A stretch of 34,501 nt of DNA from assembly GCA_900541965.1 (NCBI GenBank), contig UQLN01000050.1, forward strand, positions 1 to 34,501. Direction: 5' to 3'. The stretch is from an uncultured Parabacteroides sp. (GTDB lineage Bacteria > Bacteroidota > Bacteroidia > Bacteroidales > Tannerellaceae). Position numbers and translations under genes: made by a program. The notes under the pieces are model-generated. The model saw only the letters and a list, made by a program, of their open reading frames with translations. It was not told where the DNA came from and did no database searches. Of this stretch, positions 1 through 7,255 are shown piece after piece (the first letter of the stretch is position 1; each line of letters starts with the position of its first letter).

Positions 1-50
1 ACCGGTCTGGTTAGGGGGCATAGACCTTGTAGTTTCGTGTTCATATCCAT
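1..50 (-). CDS. 5' end of a gene cut by the window edge (candidate UpxY-type antiterminator)
   Basis: An ATG at 50-48 (second in-frame ATG at 44-42) opens a minus-strand frame that stays open to position 1, giving only 16 residues: MDMNTKLQGLCPLTRP. An in-frame TAA lies just upstream at 59-57, and the bases before the start are A/T-rich, as usual in Bacteroidetes. No domain can be recognised from so few residues. The idea that this is a NusG-like UpxY antiterminator heading a capsular-polysaccharide locus rests only on context: a long untranslated leader preceded by an invertible-promoter structure (347-546). It could equally be another phase-variable surface gene, or a chance ORF. Confidence 0.4.
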   Translation of the reverse strand, partial: MDMNTKLQGLCPLTRP

Positions 51-346
51 ATATATTTAATCGTTTGTATTTGTTATTACCCTATCTGTTCTATTTCTAC
101 TATAATCAGTTTTTTCTACTGTATTTCCCCCCTCAACAAACAGCTGATAACACAAGAACGACACAAGACTCGATTTTTCCATAAAAGTCTTAGGCATAAT
201 ACAAATTACTTCGATAGCACATAAAATTCATATATACTTATATACCAAAGCAAAAGCATTATTGTTCACATACAAAAATCATACCTGTGTCTATCATTCA
301 TATCCTATTTATAAGACTAAGAATACCCCATCTTCCGAAATGCACT
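51..346 (-). other. Gene-free leader between the invertible element and the left-edge ORF
   Basis: This AT-rich stretch of about 300 bases has no credible ORF on either strand. If the neighbouring segment (347-546) were inverted, its promoter would transcribe leftward through this stretch, making it a 5' untranslated leader of about 320 nt for the ORF starting at 50. Long leaders of this kind are known upstream of upxY genes in Bacteroides capsule loci, where the antiterminator acts. A degenerate copy of the repeat core (ATAAGACTAAG) sits at 311-321. I see no strong hairpin with a T-tract here. Confidence 0.4.
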
Positions 347-546
347 TAGTTCTCATAAGACTGAGATAAAAACTAAATTAAATTTGGATAATTCAAATCC
401 TTGAAAAGCATTACCGATCATATATTTTCAGCTCATTAACATTTTTACCATAAACATTAATCGCTTAAAATAAAAGCATTATAGTATTAATTTACAATAA
501 TTTATTTCTATATTTGTAGAATATTATCTCAGTCTTATGAGAACTA
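347..546. repeat. 23-bp perfect inverted repeat bounding a 154-bp segment (candidate invertible promoter)
   Basis: The left arm (347-369, core CTCATAAGACTGAGATAA) and right arm (524-546, core TTATCTCAGTCTTATGAG) are exact reverse complements over 23 bp and are separated by 154 bp. The arms are too far apart to be a terminator, and the segment between them is very AT-rich and carries promoter-like octamers. Arm length and spacing resemble the DNA inversion regions that control capsule and surface genes in Bacteroides and Parabacteroides, which are flipped by tyrosine or serine recombinases. No recombinase gene lies in this window. Inversion itself is inferred, not seen. Confidence 0.7.
509..516 (+). 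promoter_or_regulatory. Candidate -7 element inside the invertible segment, reading right (OFF for the left ORF)
   Basis: TATATTTG matches the Bacteroidetes -7 consensus TAnnTTTG and sits 8 bp inside the right repeat arm. A clear -33 TTTG is not present at the usual distance. A second octamer, TAAATTTG at 379-386, also reads rightward. I found no matching octamer on the minus strand of the segment. As assembled, the promoter therefore fires away from the ORF at 50 and towards the 3' end of folB. Confidence 0.45.
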
Positions 547-748
547 CAGTTTTTATTTTTAGAACAAGAATAAATAGACATTCTGTAATAGATTCTCAAA
601 TTCATAGTTATGATTCCGAAGAGCCACCACCGACAACATAGAAAACAAAATAATATATTTAATTAAGTGATTCTATAATCTTCGGAGCAAAATGCAAAGA
701 GCTACATTTACCCTTAAAGGATAAACATTTGTGTCATCCTAATAATTT
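547..748. other. Gene-free spacer downstream of folB
   Basis: No ORF or RNA gene is seen in these roughly 200 bases. An 8-bp inverted repeat (TCCGAAGA at 615-622 with its complement at 679-686) is the only pairing noticed. It has a long loop and no T-tract, so it is not called a terminator. Rightward transcription from the invertible segment would cross this stretch and then run antisense to folB. Confidence 0.4.
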
Positions 749-1114
749 TCACAAATTATAGGTTTCTTGCAAAATAACAGATGCACTGTAGACATCACCA
801 CCAAAAGGAGGGTTCAATTTTGATAATTTCAATTCAATAGCTTCTAATTGCGGGAAAGTATTTTTCAAAGCGTTTAATATACGCCCGGCAGCATGCTCTA
901 TTAATTTTGACGGAATATCCATTTCACGTTTTACGACCTCATAAACAGATGCATAATTTATGGTATCTTCCAGTTCATCACTTAATGTGGCTTTTTGGAG
1001 AGGGGCCGTTAAGATTAAAGAGATAATGAATGTATTTCCTACCACCTTTTCCTGAAGAGCAACTCCATGATAGGCATAAAATTTCATTTCTTTCAATTCT
1101 ATTTTAGTTGTCAT
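749..1114 (-). CDS. folB: Dihydroneopterin aldolase
   Basis: Cleaves 7,8-dihydroneopterin to 6-hydroxymethyl-7,8-dihydropterin and glycolaldehyde in cytosolic folate synthesis. The 121-aa length is typical for the family. The family landmarks are visible: FYAYHGV near residues 12-18 with Glu22, INYASVY containing Tyr54, LIEHAA with Glu73, and the catalytic-type lysine Lys99 in LSKLNPPFGG. It is transcribed divergently from the bactofilin gene, with only 86 bp between the two starts, and is not next to other folate genes in this window. I see no clear terminator after it. The assignment is firm. Confidence 0.95.
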   Translation of the reverse strand: MTTKIELKEMKFYAYHGVALQEKVVGNTFIISLILTAPLQKATLSDELEDTINYASVYEVVKREMDIPSKLIEHAAGRILNALKNTFPQLEAIELKLSKLNPPFGGDVYSASVILQETYNL

Positions 1115-1171
1115 AATCCGTTATTTTCTGTAAATGTAAATAAAGTAAACCTTACTACAAAAATTTAGTCT

Positions 1172-1179
1172 TATATTTG
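1172..1179 (+). promoter_or_regulatory. -7 element for the bactofilin gene
   Basis: TATATTTG matches TAnnTTTG and lies 22 bp before the ATG at 1201, which is a normal distance in this group. The -33 region is poor (TTAC near 1152). Confidence 0.5.
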
Positions 1180-1200
1180 TATTAAGCAACTACGACATAT

Positions 1201-1563
1201 ATGATGGGAATAAAACAAAAAGAAGAAAACACTACAGGCGGACTTCATAACACACTGGCAGCCGGTACTACCGTAACAGGAAATATCGTAACAGATACAG
1301 ACTTTCGTTTAGATGGAAAAGTAGAGGGAGATATCAGCTGCAACGGTAAAATAGTTATAGGTCCTAAAGGATGCGTTACAGGCAACATATCAGCCCAGAA
1401 CGCAGAAATTCTTGGAGAAGTTGATGGTTCAGTCTGTATAAAAGAAAAATTAACACTGAAGTCTACAGCAGCAATTAATGGTGATATTTTTGTCCAAACA
1501 ATTGAAATTGAACCTAACGCCCGTTTTAATGGTGTTTGCAAAATGTCCAGTACGGATAAATAA
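1201..1563 (+). CDS. Bactofilin-family polymer-forming cytoskeletal protein
   Basis: A 120-aa protein with the bactofilin (DUF583/CcmA-like) fold signature. A short polar N-tail is followed from about residue 20 to 110 by repeated short beta-strand units such as GTTVTGNIVTDTDFRLDGKVEGDI and GPKGCVTGNISAQNAEILGEVDGSV, which stack into a right-handed beta-helix. Bactofilins polymerise without nucleotide and act as membrane-associated scaffolds for cell-wall or shape functions. In many bacteria the gene sits beside an M23 peptidase gene, but here it stands alone, divergent from folB and convergent with malQ. ATGATG at 1201 leaves the first or second Met possible as the start. Confidence 0.9.
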   Translation: MMGIKQKEENTTGGLHNTLAAGTTVTGNIVTDTDFRLDGKVEGDISCNGKIVIGPKGCVTGNISAQNAEILGEVDGSVCIKEKLTLKSTAAINGDIFVQTIEIEPNARFNGVCKMSSTDK

Positions 1564-1581
1564 TAAAACGATTTATTATCA

Positions 1582-1619
1582 AAAACAGCACACTATGTTA
1601 TTATTACGTGTGCTGTTTT
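1582..1619. terminator. Bidirectional terminator between the bactofilin gene and malQ
   Basis: A perfect 12-bp stem (AAAACAGCACAC at 1582-1593 with GTGTGCTGTTTT at 1608-1619) has a 14-nt loop and T-rich ends on both strands. It lies 18 nt after the bactofilin stop and 13 nt after the malQ stop, so it can serve both convergent genes. Confidence 0.85.
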
Positions 1620-1632
1620 CGATCATGATAGT

Positions 1633-4317
1633 TTATTTCCTTCCTGATTTTTCTATCAAACTGATAATTTTACTATTTAAACTTTCGGCTTGAAGCAATT
1701 CTTCCAATGGAATATGCATCCGGTACCTCCAATAATGAGCTGGATTTGCCGGAACATTAATACGCTCTGCTTCAGCATCTTTCCTCTTTATTCTATCATC
1801 CATACCCAACCAGTCCTGCAAAGGAAGAATAGCCAGCATCGAACGAGCCTCCAAATGATTCAATATGATTTGAGTTATAATATCTGACGAACAGTCTTCA
1901 GAGGCGGCCCCTTCTCTTCTTAATACATTATTATAATAACGCTGTATTTTTGCCCGGTCTTCCTTCCACCAACTACGTAAAGGAGTCATATCATGCGTAG
2001 ATGTTGTACATACCGAATGATAAGGCAAATCTGACAAATCAGAAAATTCCATTTGGGCCGTTTTGGGCATACGTTCTATTTCCAGGCTTAATATCTGCAA
2101 TTTATGCATTACATCCGGAACAGACTCCGGAATCATCCCCAAATCCTCTCCACAAACCAGCATCTCCGTACTTGAGACTAATGGAGTAAGGCGTTTTAAT
2201 GCTTGTGCCTTCCAGAAATCGTTATGACGATGATAAAAGAAATGCCAATACAATTGATCGAAAGCGTACTTATCCGATGCACTTAATTCACGGTAAATAA
2301 AAGACCGGCTCGCGGATATTCTGGGATGATATTTATCGGCTTCACGTGGATCACGCAAAAACAACACTTCATTAGCAATAGCAAACAAGCCCTTTTTTAT
2401 CCGGAGAGAAACTTCATCATTCATTCCTTCAAACTGTTTTTCTATTTTCCGCTGAGTGTCACAGAATGGTTTTAAAACAAAATGACGTGAAGAAGACTGT
2501 GCTAAATAAGTATCAATAACAGCCTCTGTTTGCTCTCCAAACAACTCCGGTAAAAATTCGCGATTGATATGCGGAGTTGTAAGTCTAGCCTCATTAAAGC
2601 TCAATCCATACTGTTCTATTTCATCCTTTGTAAAAGGAAGAGCCGGATTGAAATGTCCACAAAGCCCCTGTACATATTCCATCGGTATTTCCCATATACG
2701 GAAAAAACCAAGAATATGGTCTATACGAAAACAATCAAAATAATCACTAAGCTTACCAAACCGTTTTTTCCACCAGGAAAAATTATCACTCTCCATAACC
2801 TCCCAATTATAGGTAGGGAAAGACCAATTCTGTCCATCCACAGAAAAATCATCCGGCGGAGCTCCTGCTTGGCCGTTCATATTGAAATATTGGGGCTCCA
2901 TCCATGCTTCCACACTGGTACGGCTCACTCCGATAGGCAAATCACCTTTCAACACAACACCATTCTTACGGGCATAGTCGGATGCAGATTTAAATTGAGT
3001 ATATAAAACAAACTGCAAGAAATAGAAAAATGAGATTTCCGGATAGGCTTTACTTGTTTTTGCACAAAGATTTTGTATGCGAGCCCGGTCAAATACAGAA
3101 TAATCTGTCCACTGTGTAAAATCGGGAGTACCATAATTATCACGTAAATAACAATACGCAGCATATGGAAGTAACCAAGCCTCATTCTTGGAGAAGAAAT
3201 CCTTAAATTCCTGACTGTCCAATACAGACGGACCTTCCTGATTAAACAGTTCACGGCAATATTCCAGCTTATATTTAATAACAGATTCGTAATCCACATC
3301 CTCTTTGCTGTTCAATTCCGTCTGTTTTGCTGCGAAAAATGCTTTTTTACTCTTATCTTTTAATTGACCAAGTAAAGACAAACTGATATACATCGGATGC
3401 AAAGCATAGATTGAAATTGCGCTGTACGGATAAGAATCTCTCCAGGTATGGGTAGTTATCGTATCATTCATTGGAAGTACCTGTATAATACGCTGGTGAG
3501 TTTTCTTCGCCCAATCCACCAATAATCTCAAGTCTCCTAAATCGCCGACACCAAAACTTTCCCGGGAACGCAAGGAAAAAACAGGAATAACAGTTCCTGC
3601 ACATCTCCACAAAGGAAGATTATCACGAAAATAAAGGCCGGATACTATTACAGTTTCTCCCACCTCCTGAGAAGGCAAGTTTAATACCCGGTTCTCATCG
3701 TCTTCCCAATAAAGCGGTTGGTTATTTTCATCAAAAATAAGAAATTTATATTCCAAAGGATAAGTAATCTCATTTGCATCCAAGTCTATATGCCATACAG
3801 GAAATGTATCACAACTAAGAATCAGTGCTTTTTCAGGATGCCAATTGCCTAAGCAGTCCTGATTGCCTGTAACCGCAATACTCTGATTTTTTTCCACACG
3901 GGGCGCCGATATTTTTATAGTCAGACGTTTACCGCTTTTTATAACCCGCTCATGTTTATTACATGGATGGGCAAATAAACTTTTTGTAAATGCAGAAGAA
4001 TAAAATGCAAGGTTTGTGGGACGCACTTGCCAGTAATCATACAAAGTATACTGCTGTGCTGAACCGATAAAGAAAACCTGATGGTTTTTTTCCCATTCCT
4101 CAAAAACTTGCTTATCGTCTATACGGAGAAAATATCTGTATTCTATTTTCTGAACGGGAACAGCAATATCAATAGTTAACTGCCAGTTACCATCCTCCAG
4201 ATAAATCATTTCCCTTGCCAAAGCCGAATTCCACTCCCCCAATTCTGGGACCGAACCAACCACACACAATCTTTGTCCCCAGATAGTATGAAAATTTATA
4301 TTAAAGGTAACTTTCAT
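1633..4317 (-). CDS. malQ: 4-alpha-glucanotransferase (amylomaltase), DPE2-like: two CBM20 domains plus GH77
   Basis: Transfers alpha-1,4-glucan segments between maltose, malto-oligosaccharides and glycogen-type acceptors. Two starch-binding CBM20 domains come first (about residues 1-110 and 125-235), then a GH77 catalytic barrel from about 245. The catalytic residues are visible: nucleophile Asp533 in FRIDHILG, acid/base Glu724 in CGEDLGM, and Asp776 in STHDMTPL. The 191-residue gap from Asp533 to Glu724, against about 47 in the short bacterial enzymes, is the insertion typical of plant DPE2-type enzymes. The start is set at the Met at 4317 (894 aa). The upstream extension to 4353 adds 12 residues before the first CBM20 strand and overlaps the presumed promoter. 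Confidence 0.93.
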   Translation of the reverse strand: MKVTFNINFHTIWGQRLCVVGSVPELGEWNSALAREMIYLEDGNWQLTIDIAVPVQKIEYRYFLRIDDKQVFEEWEKNHQVFFIGSAQQYTLYDYWQVRPTNLAFYSSAFTKSLFAHPCNKHERVIKSGKRLTIKISAPRVEKNQSIAVTGNQDCLGNWHPEKALILSCDTFPVWHIDLDANEITYPLEYKFLIFDENNQPLYWEDDENRVLNLPSQEVGETVIVSGLYFRDNLPLWRCAGTVIPVFSLRSRESFGVGDLGDLRLLVDWAKKTHQRIIQVLPMNDTITTHTWRDSYPYSAISIYALHPMYISLSLLGQLKDKSKKAFFAAKQTELNSKEDVDYESVIKYKLEYCRELFNQEGPSVLDSQEFKDFFSKNEAWLLPYAAYCYLRDNYGTPDFTQWTDYSVFDRARIQNLCAKTSKAYPEISFFYFLQFVLYTQFKSASDYARKNGVVLKGDLPIGVSRTSVEAWMEPQYFNMNGQAGAPPDDFSVDGQNWSFPTYNWEVMESDNFSWWKKRFGKLSDYFDCFRIDHILGFFRIWEIPMEYVQGLCGHFNPALPFTKDEIEQYGLSFNEARLTTPHINREFLPELFGEQTEAVIDTYLAQSSSRHFVLKPFCDTQRKIEKQFEGMNDEVSLRIKKGLFAIANEVLFLRDPREADKYHPRISASRSFIYRELSASDKYAFDQLYWHFFYHRHNDFWKAQALKRLTPLVSSTEMLVCGEDLGMIPESVPDVMHKLQILSLEIERMPKTAQMEFSDLSDLPYHSVCTTSTHDMTPLRSWWKEDRAKIQRYYNNVLRREGAASEDCSSDIITQIILNHLEARSMLAILPLQDWLGMDDRIKRKDAEAERINVPANPAHYWRYRMHIPLEELLQAESLNSKIISLIEKSGRK

Positions 4318-4342
4318 GCGTATTAAATTTTTGTATTGGTTA

Positions 4343-4350
4343 CGAAGGTA
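4343..4350 (-). promoter_or_regulatory. Possible -7 element for malQ
   Basis: TACCTTCG on the minus strand differs by one base from TAnnTTTG and lies 26 nt before the chosen malQ start. No -33 TTTG is seen at the right distance, so this is weak. Confidence 0.3.
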
Positions 4351-4371
4351 CAAAATTTCTCTTATAAAGAG

Positions 4372-4420
4372 AATGGAGAACCGAAAATAAAGGTAGCCCC
4401 TTTATTCTCGATTCTCCATT
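4372..4420 (-). terminator. Terminator of the ribonucleotide reductase gene
   Basis: A 22-bp stem (4372-4393 with 4399-4420, loop of 5) lies 27 nt after the reductase stop. The two mismatches seen on the plus strand become G-U pairs in minus-strand RNA, which shows the structure works for the leftward transcript. The trailing T-run is modest. Confidence 0.75.
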
Positions 4421-4446
4421 ACTAAAAAGCTATGTTACAGGCTCGC

Positions 4447-7026
4447 TTAACCGCAACGGGAAGCTCCGCAGTTTGTACAAATCAGACAACCTTCCTGATA
4501 AACCAAAGTTTCATGTCCGCAGTTCGGGCATTTCTGTCCTTTTGCCTCCATTCCGTTAGGCAGATATTTCTTTAATGCACGTTCCACACCATTTTTCCAG
4601 GTGTTAATAGATTCATTATTCAACTCCATTCCCTGAACCAGTTTGATAACCTGGTCGATTGGCATACCATAACGCAACACACCAGATATAAGCTTGGCAT
4701 AGTTCCAAAATTCCGGGTCAAATTTACCATCCAAGCCTTCGATAGTCATTTTATATCCACGCTTATTCTTGAACTGGAAATCATAATGTTTATTACCGTC
4801 ATCATCATAACTTTTGATAATAGTTCCTTTAGATACGTTCTTCGGAAGCATAATTCCTTCATCATCATCGGCAAGACCGGTAAAGATTTCATAAGGGCGT
4901 CCGTTCAACAAACCGACGAATGCAATCCATTTCTCACGATTATTTTGGAATTTAACTACATCTGCCTCCAATTCGCGAGGACGTGTTGCCACAATCACAG
5001 GCGGCTCCATACAATTGCAGTCATCCTTTTTCTTCTTCTTTTCTGTTGCCAACAATACACCGGAACGGGAGCCGTCACGGTATACCGTACAACCTTTACA
5101 ACCACATTTCCATGCTTCCACATAGAGAGAATCCACCAAATCTTCCGTAACATCTGCCGGCAAATTGATTGTCACACTGATAGAATGGTCTACCCATTTC
5201 TGGATACGTCCTTGCATACGAACTTTCTGCAGCCAGTCCACATCATTTGATGTCGCCTTAAAATAAGGAGATTTCGCAACCAACTCGTCTATTTCTTCCT
5301 GTGTATACTTTTTAATCACAGAATAGCCATTAGCCTGCATCCAGGTAACAAACTTATGATGGAATACAATGTATTCTTCAAAAGCATCGCCTGTCTCATC
5401 CACGAAATCAACCCGGGCTTCCGCATCATTCGGATTCACTTTACGGCGACGGCGGTAAACAGGCAAAAAGACCGGTTCTATACCGGAAGTTGTCTGCGTC
5501 ATCAAACTGGTTGTTCCGGTTGGAGCAATTGTTAAACAAGCAATATTACGGCGACCATATTTCACCATGTCTTCATATAGCTTGGGATCAGCCTCACGTA
5601 GACGATTGATAAATGGATTCTTTTCTTCGCGTTTTGCATCATAAATTTCAAACGCTCCACGTTCTTTTGCCATCTCTACGGAAGAACGGTATGCTTCCAA
5701 AGCCAATGTTTTCTGAACACTTTCCGCACACTCCGTCGCTTCTTCCGTTCCATAACGCAAACCTAAAGCCGCAATCATATCGCCTTCTGCCGTAATACCA
5801 ACACCTGTACGACGTCCTTGCAATGTCTTCGTGCGTATCTTTTCCCACAAATGAAGTTCACTCTGTTTTACTTCCATAGATTCGGGATCCGATGCTATTT
5901 TTTCCAGAATTTTTTCAATCTTCTCAGCTTCCAGATCAATAATATCATCCATGATACGTTGTGCTAATCCAACATGCTTTTTAAACAAATCATAATCGAA
6001 ATAAGCATTTTCTGTAAATGGATTCACAACATATGAATACAGATTGATAGCCAGCAAACGGCAACTATCGTAAGGACACAAAGGTATTTCACCACAAGGA
6101 TTGGTAGAAACCGTACGGAAACCTAAATCTGCATAAGAATCCGGCACTGATTCTTTCAATATCGTATCCCAGAAAAGAACTCCCGGTTCTGCCGACTTCC
6201 ATGCATTGTGGATAATTTTTTTCCAAAGCGACTGTGCATCGATTTCTTTGACAGTAGTCGGACTGGAAGAATCTATCGGATATTGCTGTGTATAAGAAGT
6301 TCTGTTCACAACAGCATTCATAAAATCATCATCAATTTTTACAGAAACATTTGCTCCTGTTACCTTTCCTTCAACCATCTTAGCATCAATAAACGATTCC
6401 GAATCCGGATGTTTAATAGAAACACTAAGCATCAAAGCACCGCGACGTCCATCCTGGGCAACTTCGCGTGTTGAATTAGAATAACGCTCCATAAAAGGAA
6501 CCAGCCCTGTTGAAGTAAGAGCCGAGTTCTTTACAGGTGATCCTTTCGGACGAATATGCGACAAATCATGTCCAACCCCGCCACGACGTTTCATCAACTG
6601 TACCTGTTCTTCATCAATTCTAATAATTGCACCATAAGAATCGGCACAACCATCCATTCCTATAACAAAACAATTAGAGAGTGAGGCAATCTGAAAATCA
6701 TTGCCAATCCCCGTCATCGGACTTCCCTGAGGAACGATATAACGGAAATGATCAAACAAATTAAAAAGTTCCTCTTCAGACAATGGATTAGGATACTTCT
6801 TTTCAATGCGAGCAATTTCACTTGCCAGACGATGATGCATATCTATAGGTGATTCTTCATAGATATTACCAAAAGCATCTTTCAGGGCATACTTATTAAC
6901 CCATACTTTTGCCGCCAGTTCATCGCCGGTAAAATAGTTAAGAGAAGCTTTAAAAGCCTCATCGAAGGTGTAAGTTTTACGGTCCACGATTGTTTTATTG
7001 TTTTTAATAAAGATATAACGGTACAA
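4447..7026 (-). CDS. nrdJ: Adenosylcobalamin-dependent (class II) ribonucleotide reductase
   Basis: Reduces ribonucleotides to deoxyribonucleotides using adenosylcobalamin and needs no oxygen, which suits an anaerobe. The 859-aa protein shows the class II/alpha-subunit core: GGVGHDLSHIRPKGSPV near 150, the active-site motif NPCGEIPL with the radical-bearing Cys311 and Glu313, and VAQDGRRGALML near 190. A CKGCTVYRDGSRSGV block follows near 640-655. The C-terminus is a cysteine-rich zinc-ribbon tail (Cys833, 836, 847, 850, 853, 858), probably also the redox-active end. It stands alone, with dnaA upstream on the same strand separated by 229 bp. I see no recognisable cobalamin riboswitch or NrdR box in that gap. 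nrdJ is the generic symbol. Confidence 0.95.
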   Translation of the reverse strand: MYRYIFIKNNKTIVDRKTYTFDEAFKASLNYFTGDELAAKVWVNKYALKDAFGNIYEESPIDMHHRLASEIARIEKKYPNPLSEEELFNLFDHFRYIVPQGSPMTGIGNDFQIASLSNCFVIGMDGCADSYGAIIRIDEEQVQLMKRRGGVGHDLSHIRPKGSPVKNSALTSTGLVPFMERYSNSTREVAQDGRRGALMLSVSIKHPDSESFIDAKMVEGKVTGANVSVKIDDDFMNAVVNRTSYTQQYPIDSSSPTTVKEIDAQSLWKKIIHNAWKSAEPGVLFWDTILKESVPDSYADLGFRTVSTNPCGEIPLCPYDSCRLLAINLYSYVVNPFTENAYFDYDLFKKHVGLAQRIMDDIIDLEAEKIEKILEKIASDPESMEVKQSELHLWEKIRTKTLQGRRTGVGITAEGDMIAALGLRYGTEEATECAESVQKTLALEAYRSSVEMAKERGAFEIYDAKREEKNPFINRLREADPKLYEDMVKYGRRNIACLTIAPTGTTSLMTQTTSGIEPVFLPVYRRRRKVNPNDAEARVDFVDETGDAFEEYIVFHHKFVTWMQANGYSVIKKYTQEEIDELVAKSPYFKATSNDVDWLQKVRMQGRIQKWVDHSISVTINLPADVTEDLVDSLYVEAWKCGCKGCTVYRDGSRSGVLLATEKKKKKDDCNCMEPPVIVATRPRELEADVVKFQNNREKWIAFVGLLNGRPYEIFTGLADDDEGIMLPKNVSKGTIIKSYDDDGNKHYDFQFKNKRGYKMTIEGLDGKFDPEFWNYAKLISGVLRYGMPIDQVIKLVQGMELNNESINTWKNGVERALKKYLPNGMEAKGQKCPNCGHETLVYQEGCLICTNCGASRCG

Positions 7027-7200
7027 GTTTACACATTGTTTACGTATTAGCCAAATTATTCAACAAATAAAAATTATATTATTGAATAGTTTTCCATTTC
7101 AAACTAGAACAACACTAATTATCAACACATTATATTTCGATAAAATTCAAAATGTTTTCCAAAAGTTAAATCCATACACTAACCAAAGTTTTCCAAAACA
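7027..7200. other. AT-rich gap between the reductase gene and dnaA, with repeated GTTTTCCA motifs
   Basis: GTTTTCCA occurs three times on the plus strand (7089-7096, 7154-7161, 7188-7195). A DnaA-box-like TTATCAACA lies at 7119-7127, one base from TTATCCACA. These could be degenerate DnaA sites linked to reductase or dnaA control, or simple AT-rich coincidence. No promoter octamer for the reductase gene was found. Confidence 0.35.
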
Positions 7201-7235
7201 GAAAAGGATGCAACCGAAACCGGCGCATCCTTTTC
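7201..7235 (-). terminator. dnaA terminator
   Basis: A perfect 11-bp stem (GAAAAGGATGC at 7201-7211 with GCATCCTTTTC at 7225-7235) has a 13-nt loop. It lies 20 nt after the dnaA stop and is followed on the minus strand by TGTTTTGG. Confidence 0.75.
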
Positions 7236-7255
7236 TCTATTTCAGCACTAAAAAG

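Noticed and set aside
1478..1693. 71-aa plus-strand ORF overlapping the bactofilin 3' end
   Set aside because: It crosses the bactofilin gene and the terminator, has no family resemblance and lacks its own signals.
2569..3006. 145-aa plus-strand ORF opposite malQ
   Set aside because: malQ has intact catalytic motifs in the opposite strand across the same bases, and the antisense product looks random.
7027..7200. Cobalamin riboswitch or NrdR boxes for the class II reductase gene
   Set aside because: I found no B12-box-like conserved stretch and no pair of 16-bp NrdR palindromes in the gap.
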